Source: an uncultured Erythrobacter sp. | Lineage (GTDB): Bacteria > Pseudomonadota > Alphaproteobacteria > Sphingomonadales > Sphingomonadaceae | NCBI GenBank assembly: GCA_913055155.1 | Contig: CAJXJR010000010.1 | Coordinates: forward strand, 62,001-126,000 | DNA length: 64,000 nucleotides | Reading direction: 5' to 3' | Notes under the pieces: generated by a model | What the model was told of the DNA's origin: nothing | The model's database searches: none | What the model saw: the letters and a program-made list of their open reading frames with translations, nothing else | Program-made: the position numbers and the translations under genes | Part shown: piece after piece, positions 18,477 to 26,390 of the stretch | Layout: each line of letters starts with the position of its first letter | Numbering within the stretch: the first letter of the stretch is position 1

Positions 18477-19996
18477 AGCGCGGTCAACAGGTTGATCATG
18501 TCCTGCCTTTCTTGCGGGGTATACTGGATGTTGTACCGACGGTCGTAGAAATCGACGAGGCCGGGGATGTCGGCGGCAATGCCGTTGTGGAACAGCGGTT
18601 CGCGCGCGGCCATGGCACGCATCTGCTGGGTGGTGATCTTGCCGACGTCGAGGCAGCGCCCCGTGGTGAGCGCATAGCCCGGATCGCTCGTCAGGATCTC
18701 GCGCCCATAGTGCGGATGCGGCAATCGGCCGGTGCAGGTGATGCGGAACAGCGGCAGGTGCGGCATCGGATCAGCAAAGGGCTGGTTGCTGGTGCCCAGA
18801 TCGATCTGCCCCGGCGCCACATCGATGCCGGTACGGCTCATGTTATGGCAGAACTGGCAGGTGTTGCGCGCCGGATTGCCGAAGCCCAGCGGCTGGTTGA
18901 TGCCCGCGCTGTCGTTCACCAGAAAGGATCGCGTGCGCCACAGGTGCAGTCCGCGCACCACGGATTCGCGGAAGGCCCGTGTTTCGGGCGGCAGGGCGGC
19001 CATTTCCTCCTCGCTCATCTCGGCCCAGGCGTCGAATTCGCTCCAGACCGGGCTGGCGAAAATCCCCAGCAGGCCCGCCTCCGAGCGCTGCAACAGCTCG
19101 GCACCGCCCTCGGCTACCTCGTCGAGCGCGATATCGTCGCCGATGGTCTGCTGCGCGGCATAAACGCGGGATTCGAAATCGGCGATCTGGGCGCGCTCGG
19201 CGTCGGTCAGGTCGCGCAGCATTTCCAGGTGGCTCGCTGCCGCGTCGCGCATCTGCAACGACAGCGACTGCGCACGGCGGTCGGACATCAGGTTGCCCGA
19301 CATCGGCTCACCCGTTTCCGGGTCCAGCTCCATCGCGAGCCCCGATTTCGGATCGTAGTCGAAACCGACAGCGAGAATGTACTTCAGGTTCGCGACCGGG
19401 CGCGGACGACGGTAGACCGAAACCGTCGGTTCCTCGGCATCGAGACCATAGGCCCTTCCCGTATTGCACCCCCAGGGATCGCGCACGACCTCTATGGTAA
19501 AGTCGGTCTCGATCGGATTGCCTTGAAGATCGCGCGGTGGCCAGGGACGCTCGATGCGAAACAGCCCGTGATCCAGCAGCAGCGAATGCGATGCCCGCTC
19601 GCCCTGCGGCATGGTGGGGCAATTTGATCCGTCCCACGCCGCAAACAGCGGATCGGTGCCGCCGGTGGCTTCCCATCGCTCCTGCGCGGTACGGGGAGTC
19701 AGGCTCATGGCGTCGTGCGGCTGATGGCAGGTCACGCACGCGCGGCCGTTGGGACCGATCGGCTCGAAGAAGGCATGGCCTACGGTATCCACCGGGCCGC
19801 CTTCCACCAGAACGCGCAGCGCGCCTGCTGCGTTGGGATAGTCGCGCACCTCGGGAAAGACTTCTCCCGAACCTGCCGTCCACCAGTATTCCTCGTCGAC
19901 CTGCGCCTGCGCCATGCCGACCGTAACCGCCAGCGCTGTCGCCGACGCCAGGGCCGCCAGTCTCGGCAAGCGTAACCGACTCGCTGCCATCTTCAT
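18473..19996 (-). CDS. Periplasmic diheme cytochrome c, peroxidase/MauG-like (copy 1)
   Basis: A 507-residue exported protein; the signal peptide runs to about VGMAQA. It has two heme-c motifs, CVTCHQP near residue 115 and CQFCHNM near residue 375, and the C-terminal pattern PLFHNG...LVDFYDRRYNIQYT characteristic of the diheme cytochrome c peroxidase/MauG superfamily. It is longer than ordinary CcpA enzymes (about 330), closer to RoxA-like diheme oxygenases, though I cannot claim that activity. The start at 19996 has GGAGAGG upstream. It is coupled to the OmpA-like gene by a four-base overlap. Electron acceptor, peroxidase and oxygenase roles are all open. Confidence 0.82.
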   Translation of the reverse strand: MKMAASRLRLPRLAALASATALAVTVGMAQAQVDEEYWWTAGSGEVFPEVRDYPNAAGALRVLVEGGPVDTVGHAFFEPIGPNGRACVTCHQPHDAMSLTPRTAQERWEATGGTDPLFAAWDGSNCPTMPQGERASHSLLLDHGLFRIERPWPPRDLQGNPIETDFTIEVVRDPWGCNTGRAYGLDAEEPTVSVYRRPRPVANLKYILAVGFDYDPKSGLAMELDPETGEPMSGNLMSDRRAQSLSLQMRDAAASHLEMLRDLTDAERAQIADFESRVYAAQQTIGDDIALDEVAEGGAELLQRSEAGLLGIFASPVWSEFDAWAEMSEEEMAALPPETRAFRESVVRGLHLWRTRSFLVNDSAGINQPLGFGNPARNTCQFCHNMSRTGIDVAPGQIDLGTSNQPFADPMPHLPLFRITCTGRLPHPHYGREILTSDPGYALTTGRCLDVGKITTQQMRAMAAREPLFHNGIAADIPGLVDFYDRRYNIQYTPQERQDMINLLTAL

Positions 19997-20073
19997 AAAG
20001 ACCTCTCCTTGCGCCGGTAACGGTCCGCCATGGCTCGGCACGACTGCGTCCCAGGGCCCGCATCACGCAAATG

Positions 20074-20087
20074 TGTATGCGCTTTCA
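20074..20087. promoter_or_regulatory. LacI-type operator-like palindrome TGTATGCGCTTTCA
   Basis: An inverted repeat centred on CG, 78 bp before the cytochrome start at 19996. It matches the pattern TGnnAnCGnTTnCA, with variation at the fifth base, found before the P450 genes at 2741, 26261, 31991 and 32252. Confidence 0.45.
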
Positions 20088-20307
20088 TAAGCTAACTGTC
20101 CGAACCGATTCAAGTCAATGGGCGAGGCATTGCAGCCAGCACCGCAAGTGCCCGTGCCTGCACCTCGGCATTGAAGTCATGGCCATTCGCACCCGCATTG
20201 GCACGCCATCGCCGTGCTGACGCATCGAGCGAACGGATCGCCCGATGCACCTCAACCGGTGTCCTGCATGGTCACGAGTCGCGCTTTTGCCACAGGCAAA
20301 ATCTCTA

Positions 20308-20323
20308 CATACGAAAACGTATG
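20308..20323. promoter_or_regulatory. Perfect palindrome CATACG-AAAA-CGTATG
   Basis: Both halves are perfect, and the symmetry extends one more base each side (A and T). It lies seven bases before a TTGACA box and 81 bp before the TonB receptor ATG, a position expected for a repressor or activator site. Confidence 0.65.
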
Positions 20324-20403
20324 TTCCTGTTGACATCGCCATCCCCTCCGAGCGATAGCAGCAAGCAAGCGGTTTCATAAACGCTATTACCTGGGAGGGA
20401 TAC

Positions 20404-22593
20404 ATGAAGGATCTGCTGAACACTTGTGCCTTGATTGCGCTGGCATCCGCCGTCGCAGTCCCCGCTGCTGCGCAGGATGGCGCTGCCTCGTCCAACGACG
20501 GCACCATTGTCGTTACCGCGGAACGCCGCGCGACCGACGTGCAGGACATTCCGATCGCCGTTACCGTGCTGGATGCGGAAAGCCTGCAGGAAACCGGCAC
20601 CGCCACTCTCGAAGGACTGCAGCAGGTTGCTCCGTCGCTGTCGATCAACAACAACCTGCGCTCCACCTTCGTGAACATTCGCGGCGTCGGCACCTCGAAC
20701 TCGAACCCCACCGGTTCTTCCGGCGTGGCAATCTATCTCGACGGTGTGCTGTTGAAGCAGGACTTCTTCATCACCCAGAGCTTCTTCGACATCGGCAGCG
20801 TCGAAGTGCTGCGCGGCCCGCAGGGCACGCTGACGGGCCAGAACTCCACGGGCGGTGCAATCTACCTGCGCTCGCCCGCACCTGAATTTGGTGAATTCTC
20901 CGGTTCGCTGGAACTCACCGCCGGCAACTACGACGCCTATCGCGCCGTCGCCGCGCTCAACCTCGGGCTGTCCGACAATGTCGCGATTCGCATCGCCGGC
21001 ATGCACGACGAACGGGATTCCTTTACGACGAACCTCGGCCCCAGCCCGAGCACGCCCGGCAACGTCAACATGGACAGCGCCCGCATCAACATCGCGCTGC
21101 GCTCCAACGACGACGAACTCAATGTGAACCTGCGCGGCGAGTACTTCGATTCCTACAACGACAACATCGCCGTGAAGAACCGCTTCGATCCGGTTTCCTC
21201 CGATCCCTACGAGATCAGCGAGGACGCCATCTCGTTCCAGGATCAGCATGGCTACCGCCTGTCGCTGGAAGCGAACTACAACTTTTCCAACGACATGACG
21301 TTGCGCGTGATCGGTTCGCTGCAGGATGGCAGCACGCGGGAAACCGGCGACGGCGACCGTTCCGACACCGCCAGCCCGATCCCGGCCGGCTTGCCGCCCA
21401 CCGGCGCGAACCGCGCCCTCTACCCAGGGCGGTCAGGCATCAACTTCAACGAGAACCGTACTTACCTGGGCGAGGTCAACCTGATCTCCCCCTCTGACAG
21501 CGATCTCACCTGGGTTATCGGTGCATTCTACATGCACGATACGCTGGACACGATCCTCAACACCGATTTCTACAACACCTCATACATCTCGGGACAGTCG
21601 CTGTTCGACCTTTCGACGGTGTCGGAATCGAAATCGGTGTTCGGCCAGTTCGGCTGGTTCGTCACCGACAATGTCGAGCTGATCGGCGGCCTCCGCCACA
21701 GCTGGAACGACCAGGAACTGACCACCGCGGCCATCGCCGGGTTCACCACCCCGCCGTTCACCGGCGTCAACAACACCAGCTCCACGGCATGGACCGGCAA
21801 GGTGGGTATCAACTACTTCGCCAGCGACGACGTGATGCTCTACATCACGGGGTCCAAGGGCTTTGCCGCCGGCGGCAACAACCCCGTGGCCGGCCAGCCG
21901 GGCTTCGCCCCGGAAGTGAACTACGTGGTCGAACTGGGTGCAAAGACTACGCTGTGGGATCGCCGCCTGCGCCTGAACTCCGCGGTGTTCTATTCGGATC
22001 ACCAGAACCTGCAGGCACAGGCCACCACCGGCTTCCCGCCGCTGCCCAAGGTCGAAAACACCGGTGCTGCACGCACCTACGGTGTGGAAGTCGAAGCCAT
22101 GCTTAACGTTGGCGGCTTCAGCGGCAACGTGGGCGTGACCTGGCTGGATTCGCAGTACAGCGAGAGCTCGTGCATCGATAACTCGATCCCGGTCGACTTC
22201 TCCGATCCCTCCTGCGCCGGCCGGACACAACTGGTGCAGGTAGGCTTCCCGCGTCCCTACGCTCCGGACTGGACCGTGAACGCGGGCCTGCAGTACGAAT
22301 TCCTGCTGTCGGACGAAATGTCGCTGACCCCGCGTGTTCAGCTATCGCACAAGTCTTCGCAGACGACGCAGCCGTTCCCGACGCTGATCTATTCGACCCT
22401 GCCCGCACGCACGGTGATCGATGCACGCCTGACCTGGGCGATCAACGACGCGATCTCGATCGACGCATTCGTCAACAACCTGACCGACGAAACCTATATC
22501 GCCGCGCAGTTGCAGACGACGACTTCGGCAGATGGTGGCTATGTCTACGGTGCCCCGCGCACCTATGGCGTGCGCTTCATCGGCGAATTCTGA
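20404..22593 (+). CDS. TonB-dependent outer-membrane receptor
   Basis: A 729-residue receptor with a signal peptide ending at PAAAQ, a TonB box-like GTIVVTAERR, a complete plug (IPIAVTVLD...VNIRGVGTS...VEVLRGPQGTL) and a C-terminal beta-barrel ending in phenylalanine (RFIGEF). GGGAGG precedes the ATG. Receptors of this style are abundant in sphingomonads and import many hydrophobic or large substrates besides siderophores. Its place in the centre of the catabolic island makes uptake of the pathway substrate likely. A strong terminator follows at 22619. Confidence 0.93.
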   Translation: MKDLLNTCALIALASAVAVPAAAQDGAASSNDGTIVVTAERRATDVQDIPIAVTVLDAESLQETGTATLEGLQQVAPSLSINNNLRSTFVNIRGVGTSNSNPTGSSGVAIYLDGVLLKQDFFITQSFFDIGSVEVLRGPQGTLTGQNSTGGAIYLRSPAPEFGEFSGSLELTAGNYDAYRAVAALNLGLSDNVAIRIAGMHDERDSFTTNLGPSPSTPGNVNMDSARINIALRSNDDELNVNLRGEYFDSYNDNIAVKNRFDPVSSDPYEISEDAISFQDQHGYRLSLEANYNFSNDMTLRVIGSLQDGSTRETGDGDRSDTASPIPAGLPPTGANRALYPGRSGINFNENRTYLGEVNLISPSDSDLTWVIGAFYMHDTLDTILNTDFYNTSYISGQSLFDLSTVSESKSVFGQFGWFVTDNVELIGGLRHSWNDQELTTAAIAGFTTPPFTGVNNTSSTAWTGKVGINYFASDDVMLYITGSKGFAAGGNNPVAGQPGFAPEVNYVVELGAKTTLWDRRLRLNSAVFYSDHQNLQAQATTGFPPLPKVENTGAARTYGVEVEAMLNVGGFSGNVGVTWLDSQYSESSCIDNSIPVDFSDPSCAGRTQLVQVGFPRPYAPDWTVNAGLQYEFLLSDEMSLTPRVQLSHKSSQTTQPFPTLIYSTLPARTVIDARLTWAINDAISIDAFVNNLTDETYIAAQLQTTTSADGGYVYGAPRTYGVRFIGEF

Positions 22594-22618
22594 TCGCATC
22601 CTCCCGATGTGAAGAACG

Positions 22619-22649
22619 AAAGGGTCGGCCCGGGGGCCGGCCCTTTTTT
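22619..22649 (+). terminator. Rho-independent terminator of the TonB receptor gene
   Basis: A GC-rich inverted repeat of about 12 bp, AAGGGTCGGCCC pairing with GGGCCGGCCCTT with one G-U wobble, is followed by six T residues. It lies 26 bp after the receptor stop. Confidence 0.85.
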
Positions 22650-22761
22650 CCAACCTTCTGAGTTGGCGCGAAGGTGGGCGCCATTGCAACCGGGCAGAGG
22701 CGTGCCTTTCGCTTGCCCGGCTTCGTGCCTGCCACAATCATAAGGGAATGTCTTTACTGGA

Positions 22762-23535
22762 TCAGAATTCCACCTTGATCTCCACCCGGCGCTGCGACTG
22801 GCCGGGAATGGTATCGGCATCGGACAGGTCCATCGGCTGCGACCCCGTTTCCCACCGGGTGACGATCTCCATGCCTGGCAACAGGCGGCTGAGGGTGAGC
22901 GCGACGTTTTCGGCCCGGGCCTGCGCGATTTCCGGGCTTTCGGCCAATTCGACACCGCTGACGGTGATGGGATCTGTTGCCGCATAGCCGGTTACCACCA
23001 GGCGGCGCGGCTGTGCCGCCTCGATCCAGTAGGCTGCCTGCTGAACGATGAAGTCGCTGTACTGGTAAACCAGAAAATCGCGGTCGAACTCGAAGAATGC
23101 ATAGAAGGTGCGCTCTTCGAACGGTCCTTCGGGTGCCTCCGGCCGCCTGGCCAGCGGGGTTATGTACCGCTCGGGGGCGATGAAGAATCGGCCTGGATAG
23201 CCTTCTGCCGGGATCATGTGCCGGGTGCAGTCGATATCCAGCAGTCGCGATGTCCGCACAGGCTCCAGCACCGGCGCACCGCAAGCATCCTCGCCCTCTT
23301 CCGACACGCGGCCTTCCACGAAGATCGCATAGTCCCAGTTGGGCTTGTAGGGCGAATGGCTGACATCCCATTGCTGCCCACTGGCGGCATCGGTGGTGAG
23401 CCAGCAGCCCGATTTTCGCCCCTGGTCCGTATCGCGATAGACCGGGCACGAGACGAAGGAGACGAGTTCACCCGCCTCCTGTGCCTGGGCGGACAGCGGC
23501 GCGGTGAAGGCGAGCAGGGTCAGGAGCTTCTTCAT
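22762..23535 (-). CDS. Secreted OmpA-like protein of the cytochrome cassette (copy 2)
   Basis: A 257-residue exported protein with a clear signal peptide (MKKLLTLLAFTAPLSAQA). It shows the same unknown N-terminal domain as its paralogues, CPVYRDTDQGRKSGCWL and later CGAPVLEPVRTS, and an OmpA-like C-terminal half with VVTGYAATDP, SPEIAQARAENVAL and QRRVEIKV. The ATG overlaps the stop of the diheme cytochrome by four bases. It is the last gene of the unit P450 (25083), cytochrome (23532), OmpA-like. Confidence 0.78.
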   Translation of the reverse strand: MKKLLTLLAFTAPLSAQAQEAGELVSFVSCPVYRDTDQGRKSGCWLTTDAASGQQWDVSHSPYKPNWDYAIFVEGRVSEEGEDACGAPVLEPVRTSRLLDIDCTRHMIPAEGYPGRFFIAPERYITPLARRPEAPEGPFEERTFYAFFEFDRDFLVYQYSDFIVQQAAYWIEAAQPRRLVVTGYAATDPITVSGVELAESPEIAQARAENVALTLSRLLPGMEIVTRWETGSQPMDLSDADTIPGQSQRRVEIKVEF

Positions 23536-25079
23536 AGGACACTCATCAGGTTTACCAGGTCCTGCTTTTCCTGCTCGCTATAGCCAATGTTGTAGCGCCG
23601 GTCGTAATAGTCGACGACGGCGTGCAGGTCCTGGGCAGAGCCGTTGGAGAAATAAGGCGCGCGCGCGGCGAGGCCGCGCATCGATTGCAGCGTAATCTTG
23701 CCCACGTCCGCGCAGCGGCCCGTGGTCAGCGCGAAGCCGGGATCGTAGGTGAGGATCTGCCGCCCGTAATAAGGATGCGGATCGTTCAGGCAGGTGATCC
23801 GGAACAACGGCAAGTCATCGAAATGGTCGGCAAAGGGCAGCGTGGTGGTGCCAAGGTCCACCTGTCCGGGCGCCACGTCGTTACCCATGCGGGTCATGTT
23901 ATGGCACATCTTGCAGGCCACGCGGAAGGGATTGCCGAAGCCCATCTGCGTCGTCAGCCCGGCAGCGTCGGACACCAGGAAGGTGCGCTCGCGGAAAATG
24001 CGGGCGCCGCGCGCCACGGATTCGCGGAAGGCCACTTCCTCGGGTGTCAGGCGGGCACGGTCTTCCTCGTCGATTTCCTCCCAGGCGGCGAATTCGCCCC
24101 AGACCGGAAAACCCAACGCACCAAGCTCGCCCGGTTCGGAATCGCGCAGCGTGGCAGGGCCACCTGTCGCGCCGCCGTCATCCACCTCGCCGCCTCCGCC
24201 ACGCTGCTGGGCCACAAAGATGCTCAGTTCGAAAGCCTCGATGCGGTGGCGATCCTCGTCGCTCATGCGGTCAAGCATGCCGAGGTGCGTCGAACCGGCA
24301 TCGAACATCTGGTCGCGCAAGGTGCTGACCCGGTTGTCTGCCATCAGGTTGCCGCTGAGGTAGACGCCAGTTTCCGGGTCGCGCGGCAAGGCCACGCCCT
24401 GCTTGGGATCGAGATCGAAGCCAACCGCCAGCAGGTATTTCATGTTCCCGATCGGCCGCGGACGGCGATAGACGGAAATCACGCCGGCTTCCGGCCCGTA
24501 TTCGGCGCCGCTGTTGCAGCCATTGGGATCACGAACGACCTCGATGGCGAAATCGGGTTCCACACCGGCACCGTTCCACTGCGCAGGCGGCCACGGTCGT
24601 TCGATGCGGATCAGCCCGCGATCGAGTAGTAGCGAGTGCGAGGCACGTTCGCCCTGAGGCAGCGTGGGGCAGTTCGATCCGTCGTAGGCTGCGAACAGCG
24701 GGTCAGCACCGCCGGTGGCATCCCACTGCGCCCGCACCGATGCGGTCGACAGGCTCATGCCGTCGGCCGGCTGGTGGCAAGTCACACAGGCGCGACCGTT
24801 GGGGCCGATGGGTTCGAAGAAGGGATGCCCATCTGTTTCCAGCGGGCCGCCCACCAGCAGCGTGCGCAGCGTGCCGTGCTCGTTGTCGTAATCCAGCAAT
24901 TCGGGGAAAGTACGCCCTTCGCCCGGTGCCCACCAGCGATCGAGCCCGTCGCCTTCTTCCGAAGCAGAGGCATAGGCCGAGGCCAGCAGCACGGCCCCCG
25001 CAGCTGCGCCCAGTGCCAGGTTCCCGCCCAGTGTCCTTTCTCGCATCGTCCTCGCTTTCGTCCTGTTCTGCGCCTGCAT
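23532..25079 (-). CDS. Periplasmic diheme cytochrome c, peroxidase/MauG-like (copy 2)
   Basis: About 515 residues with a hydrophobic export signal (LALGAAAGAVLLASAYASA). The two heme-c motifs are CVTCHQP and CKMCHNM. The C-terminus has GRCADVGKITLQSMRGLAA, then PYFSNG and VVDYYDRRYNIGYS, matching the other three copies. In place of the peroxidase-family FHNG it reads FSNG. The start may be 25079, three bases after the P450 stop, or the inner ATG at 25046. Coupled to the OmpA-like gene downstream. Confidence 0.82.
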   Translation of the reverse strand: MQAQNRTKARTMRERTLGGNLALGAAAGAVLLASAYASASEEGDGLDRWWAPGEGRTFPELLDYDNEHGTLRTLLVGGPLETDGHPFFEPIGPNGRACVTCHQPADGMSLSTASVRAQWDATGGADPLFAAYDGSNCPTLPQGERASHSLLLDRGLIRIERPWPPAQWNGAGVEPDFAIEVVRDPNGCNSGAEYGPEAGVISVYRRPRPIGNMKYLLAVGFDLDPKQGVALPRDPETGVYLSGNLMADNRVSTLRDQMFDAGSTHLGMLDRMSDEDRHRIEAFELSIFVAQQRGGGGEVDDGGATGGPATLRDSEPGELGALGFPVWGEFAAWEEIDEEDRARLTPEEVAFRESVARGARIFRERTFLVSDAAGLTTQMGFGNPFRVACKMCHNMTRMGNDVAPGQVDLGTTTLPFADHFDDLPLFRITCLNDPHPYYGRQILTYDPGFALTTGRCADVGKITLQSMRGLAARAPYFSNGSAQDLHAVVDYYDRRYNIGYSEQEKQDLVNLMSVL

Positions 25080-25082
25080 CTG

Positions 25083-26261
25083 CTATCTCGCCCTGACCCT
25101 TACCGGCATCGCCACTGGGCCGACTTCGGGCATGTTGCTCATGCCGATTTCGCCGATGATCTCCACCGACTGCACCTTGTCCACAAAGACACGCAGCGCG
25201 TGAGTCAGTTCAAGCCGCGCAACCGGCATGCCGACGCAGCGATGCGGTCCCATGCCGAAGGCGAGGTGATCGCTGATGTTCGGTCGGTCGAGCCGGAATT
25301 CGTCGGGATCGGGAAACACCGTGTCGTCACGATTGGCGGCGGCATAGGCAAGGGCAATCGGTTCGCCGGGACGGATCATGCGCCCATGCATCTCGATCTC
25401 TGTCCGCGACGTGCGGGCAAAGCCGCGATAGGGGGTGTAGAGGCGGAAGAATTCCTCCATCGCAGCCGGAACCAGCCATGGGTCGGCACGCAACAACGCC
25501 AGTGTCTCCGGATGGCGGGCGAAATGGGCGACCACGCTGGCAAACAGGATCGACGGCGCGACAAGGCCCACCACCAGCACCTGTCGCACGCAGCCGGCCA
25601 GCAGGTGCTCGGGGAACGGCGTGCCATCGGCATCGGTTGACGCGAGCAGCGAACTGGTCGGATCGACCTTGGGATCGCGGGGATTGGCCCGGCGATCGGC
25701 CAGCACCTCGCGCGCCAGTTCGGCCAGTTTCTCTCCGGTCGAAACCACTAGGTCCTTGTCGAAAGCCTCGAAAGCTTTCACGTAATCACGCGCCGCAAGC
25801 CAAAGCCGCCCGGTCTGTGGTTCGGTCAGCCCCATCCATTCGGCGAAGACCAACGCCGGCAGCGGGCTGGAAACCTCCTGCACGAAATCGCCTTCGCCCT
25901 TTTCGACGAAGGCGCCGATGAGGCTTTCGGCATGGCGTTTGATGGCAGGTTCCAGCGCGGCGACGCGCCCGCGGCCCAGCGCCCGCTCCAGCGCCTTGCG
26001 ATAGGGAGTATGGTCTGGTGGATCGAGGTGCAGCGGCGGCCTGCGCCCGGTGGTGGAACTACCCGGCACCACGTTGCGAACCGAGGTGATGAAGTTGTCG
26101 GGATCCCTCAATACCTCCACGATGTCGGCGTAGCGGGTCAGCATCCAGAAGCCATCGAAAGCATCGCTGCGGGCAAGCGGGCAGCGCGCACGCAGGTCAT
26201 GAAAGACCCGGTGTGGACTTTCAAAGGTTTCCGGCTGTGTCGGATCGTAATCCTGTGCCAA
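25083..26261 (-). CDS. Cytochrome P450 lacking the I-helix acid-alcohol pair (type A)
   Basis: About 392 residues. The heme loop HLAFGMGPHRCVGMPVAR and ExxR (EEFFR) are intact, but the I-helix reads VVGLVAPSI, without the acid and threonine. It is a paralogue of the P450s at 1533 and 32252, sharing SVRNVVPGSS and PPDHTPYRKALERAL. The start is set at a TTG (26261) preceded by GAGGGCGAGG; an ATG at 26345 is open too but would place the palindrome at 26297-26310 inside the gene. It heads an operon with the diheme cytochrome and OmpA-like genes. Confidence 0.9.
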   Translation of the reverse strand: MAQDYDPTQPETFESPHRVFHDLRARCPLARSDAFDGFWMLTRYADIVEVLRDPDNFITSVRNVVPGSSTTGRRPPLHLDPPDHTPYRKALERALGRGRVAALEPAIKRHAESLIGAFVEKGEGDFVQEVSSPLPALVFAEWMGLTEPQTGRLWLAARDYVKAFEAFDKDLVVSTGEKLAELAREVLADRRANPRDPKVDPTSSLLASTDADGTPFPEHLLAGCVRQVLVVGLVAPSILFASVVAHFARHPETLALLRADPWLVPAAMEEFFRLYTPYRGFARTSRTEIEMHGRMIRPGEPIALAYAAANRDDTVFPDPDEFRLDRPNISDHLAFGMGPHRCVGMPVARLELTHALRVFVDKVQSVEIIGEIGMSNMPEVGPVAMPVRVRAR

Positions 26262-26296
26262 TTTCCTCGCCCTCACACGGGCTTGCCGTGTTGATA

Positions 26297-26310
26297 TGAA
26301 ACCGTTTGCA
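26297..26310. promoter_or_regulatory. LacI-type operator-like palindrome TGAAACCGTTTGCA
   Basis: A near-perfect inverted repeat around CG that fits the LacI/GalR consensus TGnAAnCGnTTnCA completely. It lies 36 bp before the proposed P450 start at 26261. Confidence 0.55.
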
Positions 26311-26390
26311 CAGGTTTGCGCCAATGTGCAAGGCGATCGCGCCATGCACCGGGTATCGGCAGGCTCAGGCGCCCCAGCGCGTGTCCTCGC

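Larger units (their letters stand above)
19997..20403. other. 407-bp intergenic control region
   Basis: The longest stretch without an assigned gene. It holds the central-CG palindrome at 20074-20087 near the cytochrome gene and the CATACG-AAAA-CGTATG palindrome at 20308-20323 near the TonB receptor. A TTGACA box at 20330-20335 with CGATAG 17 bases later may be the receptor promoter. Between the palindromes a minus-strand frame of 46 codons (20110-20250, GTG start) has protein-like composition (SLDASARRWRANAG) but no ribosome site that I trust; it may be a remnant. Nothing else is recognisable. Confidence 0.6.
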
